64,000 nucleotides of DNA from Alphaproteobacteria bacterium (GTDB lineage: Bacteria; Pseudomonadota; Alphaproteobacteria; CACIAM-22H2): the NCBI GenBank assembly GCA_017308135.1, contig JAFKFM010000010.1, positions 358,296-422,295 of the forward strand, read 5' to 3'. A program made the translations under genes and the position numbers. Below the pieces are notes generated by a model, which saw only the letters and a list, made by a program, of their open reading frames with translations, did not search any database and was not told the origin of the DNA. Of this stretch, positions 57,783-64,000 are shown one piece after another; positions within the stretch are counted from its first letter, which is position 1, and each line of letters starts with the position of its first letter.

Positions 57783-58316
57783 ATGTCATCTGCGCTTAAT
57801 CACACACGCAACTCGCTAATTCGCCGTCTGACGGCGGCCGCCGCGATCGTTGGTTTGCTCGGCGGCGCGATCGGCGAACATCAAGCGCGCGCCGCGACGG
57901 CGACGTCGTCGATCCTGGTCAGCGCCACGATCATCCAATCCTGCGCCATCGTGGCGCTGCCTTTGGCCTTCGGCCTTTACGACCCGACGTCGTCGACGCC
58001 GCATGACGGTTCGACGACCGTCTCGGTCATTTGCACGACGGGCACGCCATTCAATATCGGCCTCAACGCCGGCGGCGGCACGGGCGCCACGGTCGCCAGC
58101 CGCAAGATGACGTTCGGCGCCAACTTGCTGAACTACACGCTGTATCAGGACGCGAACCGCACGTCGCTGTGGGGCCAGACGATCGGCAGCGACACGGTCG
58201 CGGGTACGGCGACCGGTCTTCTGACGAACTTCACGGTTTACGGCCGCATCCCCGCCCAGCAGGCGGCGCCGACGGGCATCTACACCGACACCATCACCGT
58301 CACGCTGACCTACTGA
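57783..58316 (+). CDS. Spore coat U (SCPU)-domain pilin subunit, archaic chaperone-usher type
   Basis: 177 residues. A signal peptide with an Arg-rich start and hydrophobic core ends near QARAA. The SCPU domain begins SSILVSATIIQSCAIVALPLAFGLYDPTSS and ends in TDTITVTLTY, the conserved donor-strand-type C terminus; Cys pair at ATIIQSCAI and VICTTG. This is the CsuA/B-like major subunit. First gene of the four-gene pilus operon; GGAG precedes the ATG. Confidence 0.88.
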   Translation: MSSALNHTRNSLIRRLTAAAAIVGLLGGAIGEHQARAATATSSILVSATIIQSCAIVALPLAFGLYDPTSSTPHDGSTTVSVICTTGTPFNIGLNAGGGTGATVASRKMTFGANLLNYTLYQDANRTSLWGQTIGSDTVAGTATGLLTNFTVYGRIPAQQAAPTGIYTDTITVTLTY

Positions 58317-58334
58317 AACGGAAGGATCGCAACC

Positions 58335-59057
58335 ATGCGCAATTTCAAGAACAGCGTCGCGTCGGCCGTCAGCCTCGCCCTTCTGGCGATCGCGAGTGCG
58401 GCGCAAGCGGGCGAGTTGAAGCTCAGCACCGTTCGCATCGACCTCAACGACCGCCAGAGCAACGTGGCGCTGATGGTCACCAATGTCGGCACGACGCCGT
58501 CGCTGGTGCAGTTCCGCGCGATGAACTGGCGCCAGGCCGAACAGCGCGACACGCTGACGCCGACGCGCGAAGTGATGGCCAATCCGCCGATCGCCGAAAT
58601 CGCCCCGGGCGCCCAGCAGCTCGTGCGCGTGGGCTACAACGGCAAGCTCCAAGCGCAGGACGAGCGCAGCTACCGCCTGCTGATCGAAGAAGTGCCGAAG
58701 AAGGACCGCGAGCGCGTCCAGGCGATCGAAACCTATCTGCGTATTTCGATCCCGGTCTTCGTCGCGGGCCTCGACGCCGCTTCGCGCAAACTCACGCCGT
58801 CGCTGGGCACGGGCGAGAACGGCGCGCCGGTCCTGATCCTGCGCAACGCCGGCAACAATCATGTGCGCCTCACCGGCTACAGCCTGAGCGACATGGCGGG
58901 TGCTGCGGGTTCGGGCCACAAGGGCCTTTATTACGTGCTGCCCGGTGCGACGATGTCGCTGCCGATCGCTGATGCGGGCGTGAAGCTCGACCGCCTTGCG
59001 CGCGTCGATCTCGCGACCGATGCCGGCCCGCTGCAACTGCCGCTAAGCGCGCGATGA
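58335..59057 (+). CDS. Periplasmic pilus chaperone (PapD/CsuC family)
   Basis: 240 residues with a signal peptide ending at ASAAQA. First Ig-like domain: LSTVRIDLNDRQSNVALMVTN, then a conserved Pro-rich segment (NPPIAEIAPGAQQLVRVGY) and EERSYRLLIEEVP-like strand typical of PapD proteins. It stabilises subunits by donor-strand complementation and delivers them to the usher. ATGA overlap with the usher gene. Confidence 0.9.
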   Translation: MRNFKNSVASAVSLALLAIASAAQAGELKLSTVRIDLNDRQSNVALMVTNVGTTPSLVQFRAMNWRQAEQRDTLTPTREVMANPPIAEIAPGAQQLVRVGYNGKLQAQDERSYRLLIEEVPKKDRERVQAIETYLRISIPVFVAGLDAASRKLTPSLGTGENGAPVLILRNAGNNHVRLTGYSLSDMAGAAGSGHKGLYYVLPGATMSLPIADAGVKLDRLARVDLATDAGPLQLPLSAR

Positions 59058-61396
59058 TCACAATGGCCGCGCGCGCGAAATCGGTTCTGGCGACGGGCCT
59101 GGCGTTGACCGCCGGCCTGCTGATCGCCGATCCCCGTCCGGGCTTCGCCCAGGCGGTCGAACCGATCGCTTCGCGCGAGACCGAAGACGAGAGCGAGATC
59201 CTGTCGGTCAGCCTCAACGGCACACCGCTCGTCGATACCGTCCTCGCGATGAAGCGCGCGGATGGCTACTACTTGCCGGTCGAGATCCTGACCGAAGCGC
59301 GCGTCGAAATTCCGGCGTCGGCGCGCCGCATTTCCGGCCCGGGTGCGGATTATGTGCGCCTTGCCGACATTCCCGCGATGAATGTCCGCTTCGATACCGC
59401 GAAGATGGATCTGGCGCTGACGCTCGACCCCAAGGGTTTCCGCCGCCAGGTCGTCGACACGACGCGCAGCGACACGGCGAAGGTCGACGCGTCGGCCAGC
59501 GGCGCCTATCTCAACTACGACGCCATCGCCCAAACGATCGGCGGCGTCAGCTACGCGGCGAGCCAGCTCGAAGCCGGCGGCCCGGTGTTCGGCGGCGGCT
59601 TGCAAACGGCGGGCATCGTTCGCACCGGTGCCACGAAAGCGGGCAACTTCACGCGCCTCGACAGCTCCTACATCCACGATCTTTACGGCAGCATGACGCG
59701 CGTGAAGCTCGGCGACGCGATCTCGCGCGGCGGCGCTTGGGGCCGGCCGGCGCGTTTCGGCGGCGTGCAGATCGCCAGCAATTTCGCGCTCCAGCCCGGC
59801 TATATTTCCTATCCGACCGCGAGCTTCGCGGGCCAAGCGGCTCTGCCTTCGACCGTCGACGTCTATGTCAACGGCGCGCTGCGCTATCGCGGCCAGGTCG
59901 ATCGCGGCCCGTTCGAGCTCAATCAGTTGCCCACGCTGACCGGCGGCGGCGACGCGCGCGTGGTGCTGACCGATCCGCTCGGCCGCCAGCAAGCGCTGAA
60001 CGTGCCGTTCTATGTGAGCCCGCGTCTGCTGCGCGCGGGCAAGTCGGACTATTCCTACGAAGGCGGGTTCCTGCGCACCGGCTACGGCTTCACCAGCGGC
60101 GGTTACGACGCGCCGATGCTGGCGGGCACGCATCGTTACGGTTTGACCGACAGCCACACGGTCGAAGCCCATGCCGAAGGCACGGATCGCCGCCAGGCGG
60201 CGGGCGCCAGCCTGACCAGCGCGTTCCTGGGCCTGGGCGAGTTCCACGAGGAAGTCGCGGTCGCCAACGGGACGCGCGGCACGGGCTGGCTGGCGGGTGC
60301 CGCGTTCTCGCGCAATGCGGGCGCTTGGACCTTCAGCGTGCGCCAGCGCTTCCAGTCGTCGAATTTCGACGCGGGCGGCTTCGTGTTCTCGACCGCCGCC
60401 GCTCCCCAGCGTTCGGAGACGCTCGCGACCGTCGCCCTCGGCCTCGAAAGCTACGGCTCGCTGTCGCTGTCGGCGGCGCGCGTCGGCTACGACGGCAAGG
60501 CGCCCGCGCGCGTCGTCTCGGCGAATTGGAGCTTGCCGCTCAACGACCGCGCGTTCGTCAATACCTACGCGCTGGGCACGAAGCAGGAGCGTTCGACCGC
60601 CGTGATCGGCATGACGGTCACTTTCATGTTCGGAACCTCAACCACCGCGTCGATCGACGCCAGCACGCGCGACGGCCGCGCGTCGAGCACGCTGCAAGCG
60701 CGCCATTCGCCGGCGGGCGACGCGGGCTGGGCTTTCGGCGCCGCCGTTTCGCGCGGCGAACTGGAACGCAACAGCGTCGATGCCACGCGCCGCACCAGCT
60801 TCGGCGATTTCGGCGGCGCCGTCGACCAAGCCGCGCGCCAGACAGGCGGGCGCATGTCGGCCAGCGGCGGCTTGGCGGTCGCCAACGGCAAGTTCTTCCC
60901 GACGCGCCGCATCGACGACGCGTTCGGCGTGGTCTCGGTGCCCGGCCGTGCGGGCGTGACCGTCCTTCAGGAAAATCGCCCGATCGGCAAGACCGACGCG
61001 GATGGCGATCTGTTCGTGCCGCGCCTGCTGTCGAACTACGCCAACCGCATCGCCATCGAAACGACAGATCTGCCGGTCGATGCCGATGTCGAGAAGCTCG
61101 AAACCTCCGTCACGCCGCGCCACCGCGGCATCGCGAAGGTCGAGTTCCGCGTCGAATCCGCCAGCAAGGTGTCGCTGACGGTCGTGGGCGAGGACGGCGA
61201 GCCGATCGATAGCGGCATCGAAGTGGTGCGCGTCGCCGACGCGAAGGTTTTCCGCTCGGGCTTCGACGGCGAAGTCTATCTGGAAGGTGCAGCGGGCGAC
61301 GAATTCGAAACCGACAACCGCGCCCAGACCTGCCGCTTCCGCATTCCCGCCGCGATCGAAGAAGGCACCGTCGCGATCTGCGAGGCCGTGAAATGA
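59054..61396 (+). CDS. Outer-membrane pilus usher (PapC/CsuD family)
   Basis: 780 residues. A signal peptide ends near PGFAQA. Order: N-terminal subunit-binding domain (ILSVSLNGTPLVDTVLAM to about 150), a 24-strand barrel with plug (GDAISRGGAWGRPARFGGVQIASNF and PSTVDVYVNGALRYRGQVDRGPFELNQLP), and C-terminal domains ending in an Ig-like part with a Cys pair (QTCRFRI and AICEA). Length is close to other archaic ushers. Overlaps the last pilin gene by ATGA. Confidence 0.92.
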   Translation: MITMAARAKSVLATGLALTAGLLIADPRPGFAQAVEPIASRETEDESEILSVSLNGTPLVDTVLAMKRADGYYLPVEILTEARVEIPASARRISGPGADYVRLADIPAMNVRFDTAKMDLALTLDPKGFRRQVVDTTRSDTAKVDASASGAYLNYDAIAQTIGGVSYAASQLEAGGPVFGGGLQTAGIVRTGATKAGNFTRLDSSYIHDLYGSMTRVKLGDAISRGGAWGRPARFGGVQIASNFALQPGYISYPTASFAGQAALPSTVDVYVNGALRYRGQVDRGPFELNQLPTLTGGGDARVVLTDPLGRQQALNVPFYVSPRLLRAGKSDYSYEGGFLRTGYGFTSGGYDAPMLAGTHRYGLTDSHTVEAHAEGTDRRQAAGASLTSAFLGLGEFHEEVAVANGTRGTGWLAGAAFSRNAGAWTFSVRQRFQSSNFDAGGFVFSTAAAPQRSETLATVALGLESYGSLSLSAARVGYDGKAPARVVSANWSLPLNDRAFVNTYALGTKQERSTAVIGMTVTFMFGTSTTASIDASTRDGRASSTLQARHSPAGDAGWAFGAAVSRGELERNSVDATRRTSFGDFGGAVDQAARQTGGRMSASGGLAVANGKFFPTRRIDDAFGVVSVPGRAGVTVLQENRPIGKTDADGDLFVPRLLSNYANRIAIETTDLPVDADVEKLETSVTPRHRGIAKVEFRVESASKVSLTVVGEDGEPIDSGIEVVRVADAKVFRSGFDGEVYLEGAAGDEFETDNRAQTCRFRIPAAIEEGTVAICEAVK

Positions 61397-61860
61397 AACG
61401 CCTTCTTCTCGCCCTGTTCTTGCTGGTCGCGTCGGTGCCAAGCGCTTTCGCGGCGATCGCCTGCACGGTCGCGACCAATTCGGTCGCCTTCGGCATCTAC
61501 GATCCGACCAGCGGCGTCGATAAGACCAGCAACGGCAGCGTGACCGTCACGTGCCTGATCGTGGTCGGGCTGTCGGGCTCGGTCGCCTACAACATCCATT
61601 TTGCGCCGGGCAACGGCAGCTACGCGTCGCGCGCGCTGAAATCCGGTTCGCTGACGCTCAACTACAACCTCTACACCGATGCCGGGCTTTCGCAGGTTTG
61701 GGGCGACGGCACCGGTTCGAGCGGCCGGATCAGCGACAGCTATTCGATCCCGCTCGTGGGTTCGATCGTTTCCTACAACGTCTACGGCAAGATTCCGGCG
61801 CGGCAGAACCCTGGAATGGGCAGCTTCACCGACAGCATGATCGTCACCGTCAACTACTGA
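61393..61860 (+). CDS. SCPU-domain minor/tip subunit of the chaperone-usher pilus
   Basis: 155 residues with a clear signal peptide (KRLLLALFLLVASVPSAFA). A single SCPU domain follows (ACTVATNSVAFGIYDPTSGVDKTSNG to DSMIVTVNY). In Csu systems the tip adhesin CsuE has two domains; here only one domain is present, so it may be a minor subunit or a reduced tip. Last structural gene of the operon. Confidence 0.85.
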   Translation: MKRLLLALFLLVASVPSAFAAIACTVATNSVAFGIYDPTSGVDKTSNGSVTVTCLIVVGLSGSVAYNIHFAPGNGSYASRALKSGSLTLNYNLYTDAGLSQVWGDGTGSSGRISDSYSIPLVGSIVSYNVYGKIPARQNPGMGSFTDSMIVTVNY

Positions 61861-61880
61861 AAACAGGGCAGGGCAAGGTT

Positions 61881-62315
61881 ATGAACGTATTGATCGCGGA
61901 ACACGATGGGTTGCAGCGCCGCATGGCCTGCGATGCCGTGTCCGACCTCGGCATGAATGTCTGCGCCGCGGATGGTGGATTGCTGGCGCTGGAAACGCTG
62001 GCGGCCCGCAAGAACATCGATCTGCTGGTGACCGATGTCAGCCTGCCGGTGATCGAAGGCTATCGCTTGGTCGATATGGCGAAGCTCCGGCTGCCGAATT
62101 TGAAGATCATCTATCTTGCCGCCGATCGCTACGAAGCCGAATGCAAAATCGGCCGCGTGCATGGCGAGATCATCGCCAAGCCCTATATTTGTTGTCAGTT
62201 GCAGAAGGCGGTTGCCCGCGCCTTCGCGGCGACGCCCGGCGCCATCTGCGGCATGCTGGCCCAGCATGCGCATCTGTTCGACGGATGCGGGGTCGTCGCG
62301 CCGGTGCTCGCCTAA
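61881..62315 (+). CDS. Stand-alone receiver-domain protein (CheY-like, partly degenerate)
   Basis: 144 residues from the ATG at 61881, 20 bases after the last pilin gene and so likely in the same transcript. Phospho-acceptor Asp52 (LLVTDVSLP) and Lys100 (IIAKPY) are present, but one acidic pocket residue is His8 (AEHDG) and the usual Thr/Ser position is Ala80 (IIYLAADR). It may be phosphorylated poorly or act as a phosphate sink or scaffold. An output domain is absent. Partners could be the nearby hybrid kinase. Confidence 0.85.
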   Translation: MNVLIAEHDGLQRRMACDAVSDLGMNVCAADGGLLALETLAARKNIDLLVTDVSLPVIEGYRLVDMAKLRLPNLKIIYLAADRYEAECKIGRVHGEIIAKPYICCQLQKAVARAFAATPGAICGMLAQHAHLFDGCGVVAPVLA

Positions 62316-62322
62316 TCCCGAA

Positions 62323-63186
62323 TCACGTTCCGGCGACGAACTGCTTCGCGTGGGCGTCGTAAGCGTCGTAGCCCAGCACTTCGCGCAGCTTCTTGCCCGG
62401 CAAAGCGCCCGGCGCTTCGGCGGCACCCGAACCGATGGCATCGAGGCCGGCTTGCATACCTGCGATGGCCGGCGACAACATGCCGGTCGGATAGGTACCG
62501 ATCTTCAGGCCCAACGCGGCGGCGTCCTTCTGCGACGGTGCGGCGCGCGGCTGGCCGGGCGTGAGCACCGAGAAAGCCGGTGCCTTGCCCGATGCCGCGA
62601 CCGCGCGACGGATTTCGTTTTCGTCGGCGGGTGAGTCGAGAAAGGTGATCGCGGCCCCTTCGGCCACATACATCTCGATACGCGCGACGGCTTCGTCGAT
62701 GCCGAGTGTGGGGCGGCAATCGGTGCGCGCCATGACCAGAATGCCGGTTTCCTTCGCGGCGGCGACGGCGGCGCGGATTTTCATGCGCGCTTCTTCGAAG
62801 GGCAAGCAAGGCTTGCCCGCAGCGGTGAGGGCGCGCGGGGTCAGCTTGTCTTCGATCAGCACGGCGGCGGCCCCGGCGCGGCCATAGGCGGCGACGGTGC
62901 GCTGCACGTTCATCGCGTTACCGTAGCCGTGATCGCCGTCGGCGAGGATCAGCAGATCGGGGGCGGCGTTGCGCGCCTTGTTGAGCGCATCGTACATCTC
63001 GCCGAAGCCGATTAGATCGAGATCGGGGCCGCCCAAGCAACTCGCCGCGACGCAGGAGCCCGACAGAAACGCGGTCTTGAAGCCGCTTTTGGCCGTCAGC
63101 TTGGCGGTCAGCCCATCCCAAATCGCGGGCATGACCACGAAGCCCGGCTGGGCCAAATAGCTGCGCATCTTCTCGCCTGGCGTCAT
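62323..63186 (-). CDS. Isocitrate lyase/PEP mutase-family protein (oxaloacetate decarboxylase-like)
   Basis: 287 residues from the ATG at 63186, after GGAGGAG. TIM barrel with metal-binding ADGDHGYGNAMNVQRTV and the IEDK strand; ARTDCRPTLGIDEAV is also family typical. DHGYGN with no KKCG-like lyase loop resembles the oxaloacetate-decarboxylase branch more than isocitrate lyase itself. Likely cleaves or decarboxylates a 2-oxo or 2-hydroxy di-acid; exact substrate unknown. The 243-base gap upstream holds the divergent lipoprotein promoter. Confidence 0.8.
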   Translation of the reverse strand: MTPGEKMRSYLAQPGFVVMPAIWDGLTAKLTAKSGFKTAFLSGSCVAASCLGGPDLDLIGFGEMYDALNKARNAAPDLLILADGDHGYGNAMNVQRTVAAYGRAGAAAVLIEDKLTPRALTAAGKPCLPFEEARMKIRAAVAAAKETGILVMARTDCRPTLGIDEAVARIEMYVAEGAAITFLDSPADENEIRRAVAASGKAPAFSVLTPGQPRAAPSQKDAAALGLKIGTYPTGMLSPAIAGMQAGLDAIGSGAAEAPGALPGKKLREVLGYDAYDAHAKQFVAGT

Positions 63187-63249
63187 CGTCAACGTCTCCT
63201 CCGACTCTACAATTGTCTCGAAGACTTTAACCAATACATGTGATCTCCG

Positions 63250-63259
63250 TCACGCGTGA
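63250..63259. promoter_or_regulatory. Short palindrome in the divergent gap near 63.25 kb
   Basis: TCACGCGTGA is a perfect 10-base palindrome lying 64 bases upstream of the lyase-family gene start and 171 bases upstream of the lipoprotein gene start. It could be a regulator site for either gene. No other information. Confidence 0.25.
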
Positions 63260-63309
63260 TGCGGCGGGGGATGTAATAAACTTCATGTTGCGCCAAAATC
63301 ACTCGATCG

Positions 63310-63339
63310 TTGTACGAATTGTTTTTGGCAAGATACACT
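63310..63339 (+). promoter_or_regulatory. Possible sigma-70-type promoter for the lipoprotein gene
   Basis: TTGTAC (63310-63315) and TACACT (63334-63339) are separated by 18 bases in an AT-richer stretch, about 90 bases upstream of the lipoprotein start codon. The boxes are weak matches, so this is tentative. Confidence 0.25.
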
Positions 63340-63429
63340 CGCGATGCTCGGTTCCAAACGATGGTGTAAGTCGAACGGACAAGCGAGGTCGAACGACGGT
63401 TCAATGTCGGGCGGTCGGGGGATGGAAAT

Positions 63430-64000
63430 ATGGGGTCTCGAAGCGTTGGTGTCGTTTGCGCCTCCATTTTCTTGTTTGGAGCGCTTGTCGCCTGTCAACC
63501 GGAGGAGCGTCCGGTCGTCAGCCTCGATCAAGCGCGGCGTACGGCCACGACCTTCCAAGCGCAGAGTTTCCGCGCACCGCCGCGCAGCGTTAACGACATC
63601 GCCGCGATCATCGAAGCGCGGCGGCCCGATACGGCGCGGCTAGCCGAAGCGCAAGCGCTCGCGGACTCGGCGCCGACGGATCGCGAGCGCGCCGACGCGG
63701 GCGAACTTGCCGCGTATTACACCCGCCGTGCCGCTGCCGCCGAGTTTCTCGGACGTGCTGCGCAACGCGCCGACGATTTGCGCCTAGCCTATGAGGCCGG
63801 CGTCATCGCGGGCGGCGACGCGCTAATCGGCGCGCGGCGGATTCAAACTTGGACGGTCGCCGAGCTCAATCGCGGCCATACCGCCAAAGCGATCGAATTG
63901 AGCCGCCAGCGGATCGAAGCGTCGCCGAACGCGTCGTGGGAACTTCAGGCGCGCGCCAATCTGTTGACCGCCTATATCCAGTTCGGAGACCTCGCCGCCG
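63430..64000 (+). CDS. Lipoprotein, probable TPR-like helical repeat protein, 3-prime truncated by window end
   Basis: Open frame of 190 codons without a stop to the window edge. ATG at 63430 after a GGGGGATGG stretch. The N terminus MGSRSVGVVCASIFLFGALVAC is a lipoprotein signal with lipobox LVAC and acylated Cys22. After a linker the sequence is Ala-rich and helical, with segments such as ADAGELAAYYTRRAAAAEFL, ADDLRLAYEAG and LNRGHTAKAIELSRQRIEASP that look like tetratricopeptide helices. Probably membrane-anchored facing the periplasm; function unknown. Confidence 0.7.
   Translation, partial: MGSRSVGVVCASIFLFGALVACQPEERPVVSLDQARRTATTFQAQSFRAPPRSVNDIAAIIEARRPDTARLAEAQALADSAPTDRERADAGELAAYYTRRAAAAEFLGRAAQRADDLRLAYEAGVIAGGDALIGARRIQTWTVAELNRGHTAKAIELSRQRIEASPNASWELQARANLLTAYIQFGDLAA

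Overview
The window is GC-rich, gene-dense bacterial chromosome with no rRNA, tRNA, IS element, phage gene or CRISPR array that I can see. Operon style, the abundance of ABC importers and the pob/pca, Sox-PurU and Csu-type pilus gene sets point to an alphaproteobacterium (Rhodospirillales or Hyphomicrobiales-like); this is inference from gene content. Genes are packed tightly: about twenty same-strand pairs share the 4-base ATGA (or GTGA) stop/start overlap and three convergent pairs overlap by 4 bases at their stops.

Layout. (1) 1-4409, minus: dipeptide/opine-type ABC importer (binding protein, two permeases, two ATPases, the last cut by the window edge). (2) 4520-8458, minus: GntR regulator, class V aminotransferase, PaaI-like thioesterase, VOC protein and MDR oxidoreductase, an operon of unknown substrate probably linked to (1). 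(3) 8628-18174: AraC regulator divergent from pobA, a branched-chain-amino-acid-type ABC importer, pcaHG and a pcaIJ-like CoA transferase, i.e. uptake of an aromatic acid and its conversion from 4-hydroxybenzoate through protocatechuate, with the CoA-transfer step. pcaB, C, D and F are not here. (4) 18178-26986: spermidine/putrescine-type ABC importer, hydantoin/Asp-Glu racemase-like protein, AtzA/TrzN-like amidohydrolase, GntR regulator, AtzD/barbiturase-like ring-opening hydrolase and an isopenicillin-N-synthase-like oxygenase. It looks like a nitrogen-heterocycle catabolic island, and matching GntR-type operator motifs lie in both of its divergent promoter regions. (5) 26992-33999: a second dipeptide-type importer with an SGNH hydrolase and a divergent LysR regulator. 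(6) 33996-46247: sugar-type ABC importer, GH31 glycosidase, LacI regulator, alpha/beta hydrolase, SmoB-like aldo-keto reductase, SsuD-like FMN monooxygenase and Gfo/Idh/MocA oxidoreductase. This resembles the sulfoquinovose monooxygenase (sulfo-SMO) pathway, but its GH31 does not carry the active-site motifs of known sulfoquinovosidases. (7) 46276-53634: malonyl-CoA-synthetase-like gene followed by soxBDAG and purU. (8) 53800-62315: hybrid histidine kinase, OmpR-type regulator, small secreted protein, then a four-gene archaic (Csu-like) chaperone-usher pilus operon ending with a degenerate receiver protein. (9) 62323-64000: an isocitrate-lyase/PEP-mutase family enzyme and the start of a lipoprotein gene.

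The most noteworthy points are the variant sulfo-SMO-like locus, the heterocycle island with its shared operators and an AtzD-like enzyme whose central catalytic dyad appears altered, and the compact pilus operon beside its own signalling genes. All functions come from reading motifs and neighbourhoods; no database search was run.
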